NCBI RefSeq assembly: GCF_019237615.1 | Contig: NZ_JAFAGT010000097.1 | Span: forward strand, 1 to 46,621 | Length of the DNA stretch: 46,621 nt | DNA from: Roseateles sp. | GTDB taxonomy: Bacteria > Pseudomonadota > Gammaproteobacteria > Burkholderiales > Burkholderiaceae_C | Direction: 5' to 3' | Part shown: positions 24,196 to 32,632 of the stretch, piece by piece | Layout of the letters: each line of letters opens with the position of its first letter | Position numbering within the stretch: position 1 is the stretch's first letter | Notes under the pieces: generated by a model | Told to the model about the DNA's origin: nothing | The model's input: only the letters and a program-made list of their open reading frames with translations | The model's database searches: none | Position numbers and translations under genes: made by a program

Positions 24196-25475
24196 GCGTC
24201 GCCCTCCTTCTTGCCGAAATCGTCCGGCACCCGGATCAGCGCGGCCATGACGATACTCGGCACGGTGGCCAGCAGCACCCAGACGAAGAAGGGCACATAG
24301 CCGATGTGGTCCTGCAGCCAGCCGCTCCACATGCCCGGGATCATCATGCCCAGCGCCATGAAGCCGGTGCAGATCGCGTAGTGGGCGGTCTTCTGCGGGC
24401 CCTCGGCGACGTGGATCATGTACATCAGATAGGCCGTGAAACCCAGGCCGTAGCCGAACTGCTCGACGGCCAGCGCGGCGCTGATGATGGCGAGATGGGT
24501 CGGGTGCGTCAGTGCCAGCACCAGGAAGGCCACGTTGGGCACATGCATGGCCAGCACCAGCGGCCACAGCGCGCGCTTCAGGCCGATGCGGGAAATGACC
24601 CAGCCGCCGGCCAGCCCGCCCAGTGTCAGCGCCGTCAGGCCCACCGTGCCGTAGGCGATGCCGACGGCCTTGGTGGACAGGCCCAGGCCGCCCTTGTCGA
24701 CCGGGTCCAGCAGGAAGGGGCTGGCGAGCTTGAGCAGCTGCGCCTCGGGGAAGCGGTAGAGCAGGAGGAAGCCGAGGATGACGGCGATGCCCGGCTTCTT
24801 GAAGAAGCTGGCGAAGACGGCGAAGAACTCGGCCACCAGGCCGCGCGCCGCGCCGCCGCCGACACCGCGCGCATCCGCCGCGGGCCGCGGCAGCACCAGG
24901 CCATGCCAGACGGCCAGCGCCACGAACAGGCCACCCAGCAGCCAGAACACCAGGCTCCAGGCCTGAACGACGCTGCCGCTGCGCTCGGTCAGCTCGCCGG
25001 CCAGGTAGACCAGGCCGCCCTGGCCGCCGATGTTGGCCAGGCGGTAGAAGGTGGAGCGCACGCCCACGAAGGCGGCCTGGCTGTGCTGCGGCAGCGCCAG
25101 CATGTAGTAGCCGTCGGCCGCGATGTCGTGCGAGGCCGAGGCGAACGCCATCAGCCAGAACACCGCCAGCGAGAGCTGGAAGGCCTTGTCCGTCGGGATG
25201 GTCAGCGCCACGCCGGCCAGGGCCGCACCGACGAAGAACTGCAGCACCGTCACCCAGCGCCGCTTGGTACCGAACAGCTCCGCCAGCGGCGACCACAGCG
25301 GCTTGATGACCCAGGGCAGGTAGAGCCAGCTCGTGTAGAGCGCGATGTCGGTGTTGGAGATGCCCAGGTTCTTGTACATGACGACCGACAAGGTCATCAC
25401 GACGACATAGGGGATGCCCTGGGCGAAGTAGAGCGTGGGGATCCACGCCCAAGGCGACCGGTGGTTGGCGCTCAC
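24192..25475 (-). CDS. AmpG-like MFS transporter (muropeptide or MurNAc uptake)
   Basis: A 427-residue major-facilitator protein with 12 predicted helices. It starts at GTG 25475, overlapping the murQ stop, and ends overlapping the next start. AmpG-type traits are YFAQGIPYVVV near the N-terminus, SWLYLPWVIKPLWSPLAELF in the first loop and SHDIAADGYYM. AmpG imports anhydromuropeptides. Placement directly after murQ, with four translationally coupled or nearly touching genes, supports a muropeptide or MurNAc substrate. Confidence 0.8.
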   Translation of the reverse strand: MSANHRSPWAWIPTLYFAQGIPYVVVMTLSVVMYKNLGISNTDIALYTSWLYLPWVIKPLWSPLAELFGTKRRWVTVLQFFVGAALAGVALTIPTDKAFQLSLAVFWLMAFASASHDIAADGYYMLALPQHSQAAFVGVRSTFYRLANIGGQGGLVYLAGELTERSGSVVQAWSLVFWLLGGLFVALAVWHGLVLPRPAADARGVGGGAARGLVAEFFAVFASFFKKPGIAVILGFLLLYRFPEAQLLKLASPFLLDPVDKGGLGLSTKAVGIAYGTVGLTALTLGGLAGGWVISRIGLKRALWPLVLAMHVPNVAFLVLALTHPTHLAIISAALAVEQFGYGLGFTAYLMYMIHVAEGPQKTAHYAICTGFMALGMMIPGMWSGWLQDHIGYVPFFVWVLLATVPSIVMAALIRVPDDFGKKEGDA

Positions 25476-26353
25476 GCGGCCAGCGCCCGGCTGACGCTGC
25501 CGTCGACGGCCTCCAGCAGCCTGCGGGCCTCATCGGCGCCCACGCTGCGCTTGAGCATGACCAGTGCCGTCTTCACGTGGTTGTCGCAGGCGGCCAGGGC
25601 CGCCTGCGCTTCCGCCTCGCTGGCGCCGGAGGCGCGCACCGTCAGCGCCAGCGCCCGCTTCACCAGCTTGGCGTTGGTGGCCTTCAGGTCCACCATCAGG
25701 TTGCCGTAGACCTTGTTGAGCCTCACCATCAGCGCCGACGAGAAGGTGTTCAGCGCGATCTTCTGCGAAGTGCCGGCCTTCAGCCGGGTGCTGCCGGAGA
25801 TGACCTCGGGGCCGGTGTCCAGCACGATGCCGATGTCGGCCTGCTGCGCCACCGGCGCGCCGGGGTTGTTGGCGATGCCGATGGCCAGCGCGCCGGCCGC
25901 GCGCGCGGCCTCTATGGCGCCCAGCACATAGGGCGTGCCGCCGCTTGCTGCCAGCAGCAGCGCGACGTCGTTGGGGCCGGGGTTGAGCGCGGCGAGGTCG
26001 GCTGCGCCCTGGGCGCGGTCGTCCTCGGCGCCTTCGACGGCGACGAACATGGCGCTCTGGCCACCGGCCAGCACGGCCACGGCGCGCTCGCGTGGCCAGG
26101 AGAAGGTGGGGTAGAGCTCCACACTGTCCAGCACACCCAGGCGGCCCGAGGTGCCGGCGCCGGCATACAGCAGCCGGCCGCCGGCGCGGATGCGCGGCAG
26201 CGCGGCGTCCACGGCCGCGGCGAGCTGCGGCGCGGCGGCCCGGACGGCGGCGATGGCGGCCGTCTGGTCGTCGATGAAGGCCTCCAGCAGGGCGGGTGTG
26301 GCGTAGCTGTCCAGGTCGGGGTGGCGGGTGCTCGGGGTTTCAGTGTTCAGCAT
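25472..26353 (-). CDS. murQ: N-acetylmuramic acid 6-phosphate etherase
   Basis: A 293-residue SIS-domain enzyme that removes the lactyl ether from MurNAc-6-phosphate, giving GlcNAc-6-phosphate. Motifs are GRLLYAGAGTSGRLGVLDSVE (sugar-phosphate loop with the catalytic-region Glu), LLLAASGGTPYVLGA, GPEVISGSTRLKAGTSQK and a C-terminal helical UBA-like part. Start 26353 is preferred, but an in-frame ATG at 26374 would add seven residues and neither has a strong ribosome site. It heads the operon murQ-ampG-like-nagX-like-GHL10. No sugar kinase (AnmK/MurK) gene is in the window. Confidence 0.9.
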   Translation of the reverse strand: MLNTETPSTRHPDLDSYATPALLEAFIDDQTAAIAAVRAAAPQLAAAVDAALPRIRAGGRLLYAGAGTSGRLGVLDSVELYPTFSWPRERAVAVLAGGQSAMFVAVEGAEDDRAQGAADLAALNPGPNDVALLLAASGGTPYVLGAIEAARAAGALAIGIANNPGAPVAQQADIGIVLDTGPEVISGSTRLKAGTSQKIALNTFSSALMVRLNKVYGNLMVDLKATNAKLVKRALALTVRASGASEAEAQAALAACDNHVKTALVMLKRSVGADEARRLLEAVDGSVSRALAA

Positions 26354-26468
26354 GGGCAAAGGGGGCGCGATCATCAAGCCCGCGGACTCTAGCTCGCCCC
26401 CGGCCCCTGACGAATGCCGCACACCATTGCAGCCATAACGGCAGGTAATCAGAATCCATGGGCTGGCT

Positions 26469-26491
26469 GTAAGGACTCGGCGAGTCCTTAC
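26469..26491. promoter_or_regulatory. Perfect 10-bp inverted repeat upstream of the bufferin genes
   Basis: GTAAGGACTC and GAGTCCTTAC flank a GGC centre, between the divergent murQ and bufA genes. On the plus strand TGTAAGG (26468) and CGACGC (26491) stand 16 nt apart, which is ECF-sigma spacing and would start transcription about 74 nt before bufA. It could be an operator, an ECF promoter or both. Confidence 0.4.
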
Positions 26492-26576
26492 GACGCAAGC
26501 TGGCAAGTCGGCTCGGGCTGAGCTGGGCCGGCCTGTGGTGACCCGATCTCATCCACTTACCTTCTGGAGACTCCCT

Positions 26577-26834
26577 ATGAATGCATCCCTGAAGAACGGC
26601 CTGGGCATCGCCGCCGCCGCTGCGGCCCTGTTTGCCACCACGGCCTTCCCGACGACCGCCGTGGCGGCCGACGGCATGGTCAAGTGCTCCGGCGTGAACA
26701 GCTGCAAGGGCACATCCGAGTGCAAGACGGCCAAGAACGACTGCAAGGGCCAGAACGGCTGCAAGGGCCAGGGCTGGGTCAGCAAGAAGAGCGCCGACGA
26801 CTGCACAAAGGCTGGTGGCAAGGTCGAGAAGTAA
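26577..26834 (+). CDS. bufA: Bufferin-type RiPP precursor (Cys-rich, exported)
   Basis: An 85-residue precursor with a Sec signal peptide cut after TAVAA (about 31). The mature part has six Cys (37, 43, 49, 56, 62, 76) in the repeated pattern KC-x-G-x-N-x-CKG and CKGQNGCKGQGW. This is the BufA2-like type of bufferin, copper-binding peptides whose cysteines are changed to thiooxazoles by an MNIO enzyme. The MNIO and DUF2063 genes follow in the standard order. TGGAGA precedes the ATG. The expected role is copper buffering in the periplasm. Confidence 0.85.
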   Translation: MNASLKNGLGIAAAAAALFATTAFPTTAVAADGMVKCSGVNSCKGTSECKTAKNDCKGQNGCKGQGWVSKKSADDCTKAGGKVEK

Positions 26835-26844
26835 GGCCGCCCCC

Positions 26845-26861
26845 GAGACGCTCCGCGTCTC
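26845..26861 (+). terminator. Hairpin between bufA and bufB
   Basis: GAGACGC and GCGTCTC form a perfect 7-bp stem with a TCC loop, 11 nt after the bufA stop. No T-run follows, so it probably attenuates or stabilises so that the precursor is made in excess over its enzymes. Confidence 0.5.
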
Positions 26862-26962
26862 CCCTCGAGGTGGCGCACTGAGCGGCCCGGCACAGCCGGT
26901 TCCGCCAGTGCCGCTGGATGGGGTGCGAGCACTTGTGGTGCCGCGCCGTCTTTGCGCCTGAC

Positions 26963-27784
26963 ATGACCAAGATCCAAGGTTTCGGCCTGGGCCTGCGCGT
27001 CGAGCATTACGCCGCCTTCGAGGCCGGCGTGGAGGCCGACCGGCGGCCCGACTGGCTGGAGATCATTGCCGAGAACTACCTGGTGCCCGGCGGCCCGCCG
27101 CTGGCGCACCTGGAGCGCATACGCGCGGACTATCCGCTGGTCATGCATGGCGTGTCGCTGTCCATCGCCGGGCCGGCGCCGCTGGACCTGGGGCATCTGC
27201 GCGCATTGAAGGCGCTGGCGGACCGGATCGAACCCGGCTGGGTGTCCGACCACCTCTGCTGGAGCGCCGATGCCCACAGCCAGCTGCACGACCTGCTGCC
27301 CCTGCCGTTGACGCGCGCCGCGCTGGCTCACGTGGCGGGCCGTATCGCCCAGGTGCAGGACCTGCTGGGCCGGCCGCTGGTGCTGGAGAACGTGTCCAGC
27401 TATGTGCGCTTCGCGGCCGACGAGATGACGGAATGGGACTTCATCGCGCAACTGCTGCAGCGGACCGGCGCGCAGCTGCTGCTGGATGTCAACAACATCT
27501 ATGTCTCCGGCCGCAACCACGGCTTCGACCCCGCCGCCTATCTGGCGGCGATTCCGGTCGAGCCCGTGCGCCAGATCCATCTGGCCGGCCACGAGGATCG
27601 CGGCGACATCGTCATCGACACCCATGACCACCCGGTGCGCGACGAGGTCTGGGCGCTGTACCGCCAGGCGCTGCGGCGCTTCGGCCCGGTGCCGACCATG
27701 ATCGAGCGCGACGACCACATCCCCCCGCTGGACGAGCTGCTCGCCGAGCTGGCGCAGGCACGCCGTTTGGCGGCCGAGGCATGA
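26963..27784 (+). CDS. bufB: MNIO-family (DUF692) multinuclear iron oxidase
   Basis: A 273-residue TIM-barrel protein carrying the DUF692/MNIO iron ligands in order: [63 protein letters not shown] and [14 protein letters not shown] enzymes use two or three iron ions and oxygen to modify cysteines of RiPP precursors. The nearby BufA-type peptide is the evident substrate. The start at 26963 gives the usual [12 protein letters not shown] opening. The 128-nt gap before it holds a hairpin. Confidence 0.9.
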   Translation: MTKIQGFGLGLRVEHYAAFEAGVEADRRPDWLEIIAENYLVPGGPPLAHLERIRADYPLVMHGVSLSIAGPAPLDLGHLRALKALADRIEPGWVSDHLCWSADAHSQLHDLLPLPLTRAALAHVAGRIAQVQDLLGRPLVLENVSSYVRFAADEMTEWDFIAQLLQRTGAQLLLDVNNIYVSGRNHGFDPAAYLAAIPVEPVRQIHLAGHEDRGDIVIDTHDHPVRDEVWALYRQALRRFGPVPTMIERDDHIPPLDELLAELAQARRLAAEA

Positions 27785-27854
27785 GCGCCGCGTCGAGCCG
27801 CCCCAGGCTAATTCGCGCCCGCCCGGCGGGAGCAAGCCCGCGAAGGGTGCACCC

Positions 27855-28637
27855 GTGAGCACGCGCGAGCTCCAGCAGCGCCTCGCCGCCGCGATCCGCG
27901 ACGGCGCCGATGCGGACGGCCTGCTGGCAGGCGACTTCGCAACCGGCCTGGCCGTCTACCGTCACGCCTACCGTGCCCGCCTGCTGGCCGCGCTGGCCGA
28001 CAACTACAGCGTGCTCGCGCGTGCGCTGGGCGACGCGGCCTTTGACGCGCTGGGCCGTGCCTATGTCGATGCGCGGCCCAGCCGGCACCCGTCCATACGC
28101 TGGTTTGGCCACCAGCTCGCCGATTTCATGGCGGCGGCTGGCGACGCGCTGGTTCCCCATGCCAGTCTGATCGATTTCGCCCGCATGGACTGGGCGCTGC
28201 GCGCGGCCTTTGACGCCGCCGACGCGCCGCTGCTGGAAGCCGCCACGCTGGCCGCGCTGGGCCCGGACGACTGGGCCGGCCTGGTGCTGCAGCTGCAGCC
28301 CGGCGTGCACCGGGTGCACCTCGCCCACGCCATCGAGCCCGCCTGGCGAATGTTGCGCGCATGGGAGCCCGGGTCGGGAGCCGATCCGCCCGCGCTGCCC
28401 GAACCCGTGCCGCACGAGCATGTGCTGCTGGCATGGCGCCAGGGCCTGGAGACGCGCTGGCGCTCGCTGGAGCCGCTGGAGGCGGCGTTGCTGGAGGCCA
28501 TAGCCACGGGACAGCCCTTTGCGCGACTGTGCGAGCGCGCCGCGGCGCTACTGGGCGATGCCGAGGCCGCCGCGCCGGCCGTCGTCGGCGCGCTGCAGCA
28601 ATGGCTGGCCGAGGGGCTGCTGCGGCGGCCGTGTTGA
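27855..28637 (+). CDS. bufC: DUF2063 partner protein of the MNIO enzyme
   Basis: A 260-residue protein with a GTG start. Its N-terminal half is the DUF2063 DNA-binding-like fold with the diagnostic GLAVYRHAYRARLLAALADNY and HPSIRWFGHQLADFM. Members of this family act with MNIO enzymes as the partner that recognises the precursor. It lies 70 nt behind bufB. The DoxX-type membrane gene that often ends such operons is not seen; the next gene is a signalling protein. Confidence 0.85.
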   Translation: MSTRELQQRLAAAIRDGADADGLLAGDFATGLAVYRHAYRARLLAALADNYSVLARALGDAAFDALGRAYVDARPSRHPSIRWFGHQLADFMAAAGDALVPHASLIDFARMDWALRAAFDAADAPLLEAATLAALGPDDWAGLVLQLQPGVHRVHLAHAIEPAWRMLRAWEPGSGADPPALPEPVPHEHVLLAWRQGLETRWRSLEPLEAALLEAIATGQPFARLCERAAALLGDAEAAAPAVVGALQQWLAEGLLRRPC

Positions 28638-28693
28638 TGCGATAGTGGCGCGGTCGTCGCGGCGCAGAACCGCGCCAGGATCAGGGAGTCTCC

Positions 28694-31600
28694 ATGAGCC
28701 AGCCACCGGGCGATACCGCGCAGTCCCTGCAAGCCGCGATCGCGGCACTCGAGTCGCAGCGTGCGGTGCTCGGCGATGCGGTCGTCGACGTGGCGGTGGC
28801 GGGCCTGCGAGCCCAGCTGGACGGGCTGCGCGCGCCGCCGGACGCCGGCGAGCAGGCCCTGCGCCTGGTCAGCATTCTGTTCCTCGACGTGGTGGGCTCC
28901 ACCTCGCTGGGCCAGCGGCTGGACCCGGAAGAGATCCACGCGGTGATGGACGGTGCCATGACGCGCTTCACAGGCGTCGTGCAGGCCCATGGCGGCCGCG
29001 TGCTGCAGTACGCTGGCGACAGCCTGCTGGCGGGCTTCGGCACCGTCGAGGTGCATGAGGACGACGCCGAGCGCGCCGTGCGCTGCGGCCTGGCACTGCT
29101 GGTCGAGGCTGGCCGGGTGGGTGGCGAGGTACGGGCCGCGCATGGCCATGACGGCTTCAACGTCCGCGTGGGCATCCATTCCGGCCGCGTGCTGCTGGGC
29201 GGCGGTGTCGATGCCGAGGGCACGATTCGCGGCAGCGCCGTCAACGTCGCCGCCCGCATGGAGCAGAGCGCGGCGCCGGGCAGCCTGCTAATCAGCGTTG
29301 ACACCTACCGGCTGGTGCCGGGCCGTTTCGAGGTGCAGCAGGGACAACTGCTGCGCGTCAAGGGCATAGATGCGCCCATGCTCAGCTACGGGGTCGAGCG
29401 CGAGCTGCCGCGCAGCGCGCAGCAGGTGCGGCACGGCCTCGACGCCGTCACCGCCGCCCTGGTGGGCCGCGACACCGACCTGGCCCGCATGCGCGACGCG
29501 CTGGCCGCCGCGCAGTCGGGGCAGCAGCAGGTCACGCTGGTCGGCGACGCCGGCCTGGGCAAGACGCGGTTGCTGGCCGAGTTCGAAGCCGGGCTGCCCG
29601 CGGCCGTCGTCACGCAGCATGCCGGCGCCCATCCGCAGGGGCTGAACCAACCCTATGGCGTGATCCGCGACCAGCTGTTCCGCTGCTTCGACGTGCAGGA
29701 CAGCGACCCGCTGGCGCAGGCCCAGGCCAAGCTGGCCGCCGGGCTGGCGCCGCTGTTCGGTGAGCGCGCCGAGGAGCAGACGGCGCTGCTGGGCCAGCTG
29801 ATCGGGCTGGACTACCGGGCCAGCCCTTTCGTCGCCGGCATCCTGCAGGACGGGCAGCAGTTGCGCGCCCGCGCCGTGCATGCCTGGGTCGAGTACCTGC
29901 GCCTGTCCTGCGCGCGGCTGCCGGCGGGGGGTGTGCTGGTGCTGATGCTGGACGACCTGCACTGGGCCGACGACGGCTCGCTCGACGCCATCTCGCAGCT
30001 GGCCCGTGCGGGGCAGGCGCTGCCGCTGTTGCTGTTGTGCGCGGCGCGGCCCGAGCTGATCGAGCGGCGGCCCCGCTGGGCCGAGGGCTGGCCGGCCCAT
30101 CTGGCGCTGGCCTTGTCGCCGCTGGGGGCGGCCGACCGCCACGCGCTGGCGCAGTCCCTGCTGCAGCGCCTGGGCGAGCACCCCGACGCACCGCAGCTGC
30201 AGCGCCTGCTGATCGAGCGCACCGAGGGCAATCCCTTCCACATGGAGGCGCTGCTGCAGATGCTGGTGGACCAGGGCGTGCTGGTCACGAGCGCCACCCC
30301 CTGGCAGCTGGCGGCCGCGGGCCTGCCGGAGCTGCAGGTGCCGGCCACGCTGGTGGGCGTGCTGCAGGCCAGGCTGGATGCGCTTCAGGCGCCGCAGCGG
30401 CGCGCGCTGCAGCAGGCCAGCGTCGTCGGCGCCGTGTTCTGGGACGAGACGCTGGCCGCGCTGGACACCCGCGCGCCGGCGGCGCTGGACGCGCTGGGCC
30501 AGCGCGGGCTCGTGCTGCCGCAGGCGCAGAGCGCCTTCGGCGATGCGCTGGAGTTCGCTTTCAAGCATCATGTGCTGCACGACGTCACCTACGGCACGGT
30601 GCTCAAGCGCGACCGCACCGAGCAGCACCGCCGCGTGGCCCTGTGGCTGGAGGCGCGCAGTGCCGGGCGCGGCGCAGAGTTCGCCGGCCTGATTGCCGAG
30701 CACTTCGAGCGCGCCGGCATCGCCGACCGCGCTGCCACCCATTGGGCGAGGGCGGCCCAGGAAGCCGCCGCCCGGCATGCCGACGCCGCGGCGCTGGCGC
30801 ATGCCGAGCGCGCGCTGGCTCTGGACGCCGGCGATGACGTGCAGCGCCGGTTCGCGTTGCTGCGCGTGCGTGCGATCGTCGGGTCGCGCCGCGGCGACGT
30901 GGCCCAGCACCTGAAGGCCATCGAGGCGCTCGAAGCCCTGGCAGACGCGCAGGGCGACGCAGTGATGCGGCTCATCGCCGCCCAGGCCCGCATGCACCGC
31001 CAATGCTGGGATGGCGACTACGAGCGGGCGCTGGCGCTGGGCCTGACCCATCTGGCCGCGGCCGAGGCGCTGGCACCGCTGGAGGCGGCCAAGGTCCGCA
31101 ACATGTTGCTGATCGCGCTGGCGCGTCAGAACCGCCACGCGGAGGCGCGCGAGCAGGCCCATGCCGCGCTGGCGCTGGCGCGCGCCGCTGGCGACGCCTA
31201 CACCGAGGCCTCGCTGCTCAACAACCTGAGTGTCGGCTACACGGCCCAGTACCAGCTGCGCGAGGCGGCGGCCTATGGCGAGCAGGCGCTGGCGCTGTAC
31301 CGGCGCATCGGCAGCCGCTACGGCGAGGCCATCGCGCTGCTGAACCTGGCCTATGGGGCGCAGCTGCGCGGCCAGCTGGGCCAGGCTCGCGACCAGTTGC
31401 TGGACCTGCTGCCCATGAGCGACGCCATCGACCACCAGCAGATCAGCGGCCAGGCCCGCTGCAACCTGGCCGGCGTGCTGGCCGAATCGGGGCAGATGCT
31501 GGAGGCGCTGGAGCACGCGTACCACGGCATACGCATAGGCGAGCGCAGTGGCGACAGCTACATCCAGGCCTCGGGCCATGGCGCCGTGTTCGAGTGCTGC

Positions 31601-31990
31601 TACCTGTTGGGCCGCTGGCAGGAGGCCGTCGAGCACGGCCGCCTGGCGCATGCCGGTTTCGCGGCCCATGGCGAACCGGCAGATGCGCTCATCAGCGAGG
31701 CCGGCGTCGCCTGCGCGCTGCAGCAGGCGGGCGACGAGCCCGCCGCGCGCGCCGCCGTCGAGTCCTTGCTGGCCGACGTAACCGGCCGCGGCGGCTGGCG
31801 GAACGACGAGGCCGATGCCGCACTCTGGTGCGCACGCTTGCTGACGCTGCAACGCGACCCGCGCGCCGCGGCTACCGCGGATGCCGCGCGCCGCTGCCTG
31901 GCGGGCCGCGCCGCGGTGTTCGAGGATGCGCTGGAGCGCGAGCAGTTCCTGCGCGCCACGGCGTTGCGCCGCGAGATCCTTGTTGCGTAG
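28694..31990 (+). CDS. Class III nucleotide cyclase / AAA ATPase / TPR signalling protein
   Basis: A 1098-residue protein. Residues about 58-235 form a class III cyclase domain with metal ligands Asp65 (FLDVVGST) and Asp109 (YAGDSLLAGFG). VRVGIHSGRVLLGGG and the NVAARM transition-state Asn/Arg follow, so the domain looks active. A signal-transduction ATPase module comes next, with Walker A GDAGLGKTRLL (about 281-291) and Walker B VLMLDDLHWADDG. The last 450 or so residues are TPR-like helical repeats. The architecture is typical of large regulatory cyclases activated by protein partners. It starts 56 nt after bufC and could be transcribed with it, but a functional link is not established. Confidence 0.88.
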   Translation: MSQPPGDTAQSLQAAIAALESQRAVLGDAVVDVAVAGLRAQLDGLRAPPDAGEQALRLVSILFLDVVGSTSLGQRLDPEEIHAVMDGAMTRFTGVVQAHGGRVLQYAGDSLLAGFGTVEVHEDDAERAVRCGLALLVEAGRVGGEVRAAHGHDGFNVRVGIHSGRVLLGGGVDAEGTIRGSAVNVAARMEQSAAPGSLLISVDTYRLVPGRFEVQQGQLLRVKGIDAPMLSYGVERELPRSAQQVRHGLDAVTAALVGRDTDLARMRDALAAAQSGQQQVTLVGDAGLGKTRLLAEFEAGLPAAVVTQHAGAHPQGLNQPYGVIRDQLFRCFDVQDSDPLAQAQAKLAAGLAPLFGERAEEQTALLGQLIGLDYRASPFVAGILQDGQQLRARAVHAWVEYLRLSCARLPAGGVLVLMLDDLHWADDGSLDAISQLARAGQALPLLLLCAARPELIERRPRWAEGWPAHLALALSPLGAADRHALAQSLLQRLGEHPDAPQLQRLLIERTEGNPFHMEALLQMLVDQGVLVTSATPWQLAAAGLPELQVPATLVGVLQARLDALQAPQRRALQQASVVGAVFWDETLAALDTRAPAALDALGQRGLVLPQAQSAFGDALEFAFKHHVLHDVTYGTVLKRDRTEQHRRVALWLEARSAGRGAEFAGLIAEHFERAGIADRAATHWARAAQEAAARHADAAALAHAERALALDAGDDVQRRFALLRVRAIVGSRRGDVAQHLKAIEALEALADAQGDAVMRLIAAQARMHRQCWDGDYERALALGLTHLAAAEALAPLEAAKVRNMLLIALARQNRHAEAREQAHAALALARAAGDAYTEASLLNNLSVGYTAQYQLREAAAYGEQALALYRRIGSRYGEAIALLNLAYGAQLRGQLGQARDQLLDLLPMSDAIDHQQISGQARCNLAGVLAESGQMLEALEHAYHGIRIGERSGDSYIQASGHGAVFECCYLLGRWQEAVEHGRLAHAGFAAHGEPADALISEAGVACALQQAGDEPAARAAVESLLADVTGRGGWRNDEADAALWCARLLTLQRDPRAAATADAARRCLAGRAAVFEDALEREQFLRATALRREILVA

Positions 31991-32080
31991 GGCCGCAGCA
32001 GCCGGTGGCCCCGCCGCGCGCCGGGACTTCGCGCAGCCCGCATACTGGCGCAGCCCCGATTTCGTGAACCAGGATCCGCC

Positions 32081-32632
32081 ATGAACACCTTTCCGACTCG
32101 CCTGCGCCGCCTCACGCTGGCCGCCATCCTGCCGTTGCTGGCCATCGCGCCGGCCCGGGCCGCGCTGAGCGTGGGGGCCGCCGCCCCGGACTTCACGGCC
32201 GACGCCGCCGTCGGCGGACAGCCCTTCAAGTTCCGCCTCGCCGAAGCGCTCAGGCAGGGCCCGGTGGTGCTGTACTTCTACCCCAAGGCCTTTACCCGCG
32301 GTTGCACCGTGGAGGCCCACCAGTTCGCCGAGGCCACGGACAAGTTCAAGGCCCTGGGCACCACCGTCATCGGCATGTCCAACGACGACATCGAGACGCT
32401 GAAGAAGTTCAGCGTCGAGGCCTGCCGCAACAAGTTCGGCGTCGCGGCGGATGCCGGCGGCAAGGTCATCAAGGACTACGACGTGGAGCTGAAGATGGTG
32501 CCGGGCAGCATGGCCGACCGCGTCTCCTACCTGATCGCTCCCGACGGCAAGGTCGCTGCCGTGCACGCCAGCATGAACCCCGACGGCCACATCGACGCGA
32601 TGCTGAAGGCCGTTCAGCAGCTGAAGAAGTGA
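32081..32632 (+). CDS. Periplasmic peroxiredoxin (BCP/AhpC-TSA type)
   Basis: A 183-residue thioredoxin-fold protein with a signal peptide cut after ARA-A (about 27), so it acts in the periplasm. The peroxidatic Cys is in YFYPKAFTRGCTVEAHQF; a second Cys in VEACRNKFG could resolve it. The T-x2-C active site and FYPK run are standard for the BCP/TSA peroxiredoxins, which are usually cytoplasmic. The amidase gene overlaps its stop by four bases. Confidence 0.88.
   Translation: MNTFPTRLRRLTLAAILPLLAIAPARAALSVGAAAPDFTADAAVGGQPFKFRLAEALRQGPVVLYFYPKAFTRGCTVEAHQFAEATDKFKALGTTVIGMSNDDIETLKKFSVEACRNKFGVAADAGGKVIKDYDVELKMVPGSMADRVSYLIAPDGKVAAVHASMNPDGHIDAMLKAVQQLKK

Noticed and set aside
29288-32590. 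1100-codon open frame on the minus strand
   Set aside because: It is antisense to the cyclase/ATPase gene and crosses into the peroxiredoxin gene. The composition is Gln/Arg/His-rich and there are no motifs.
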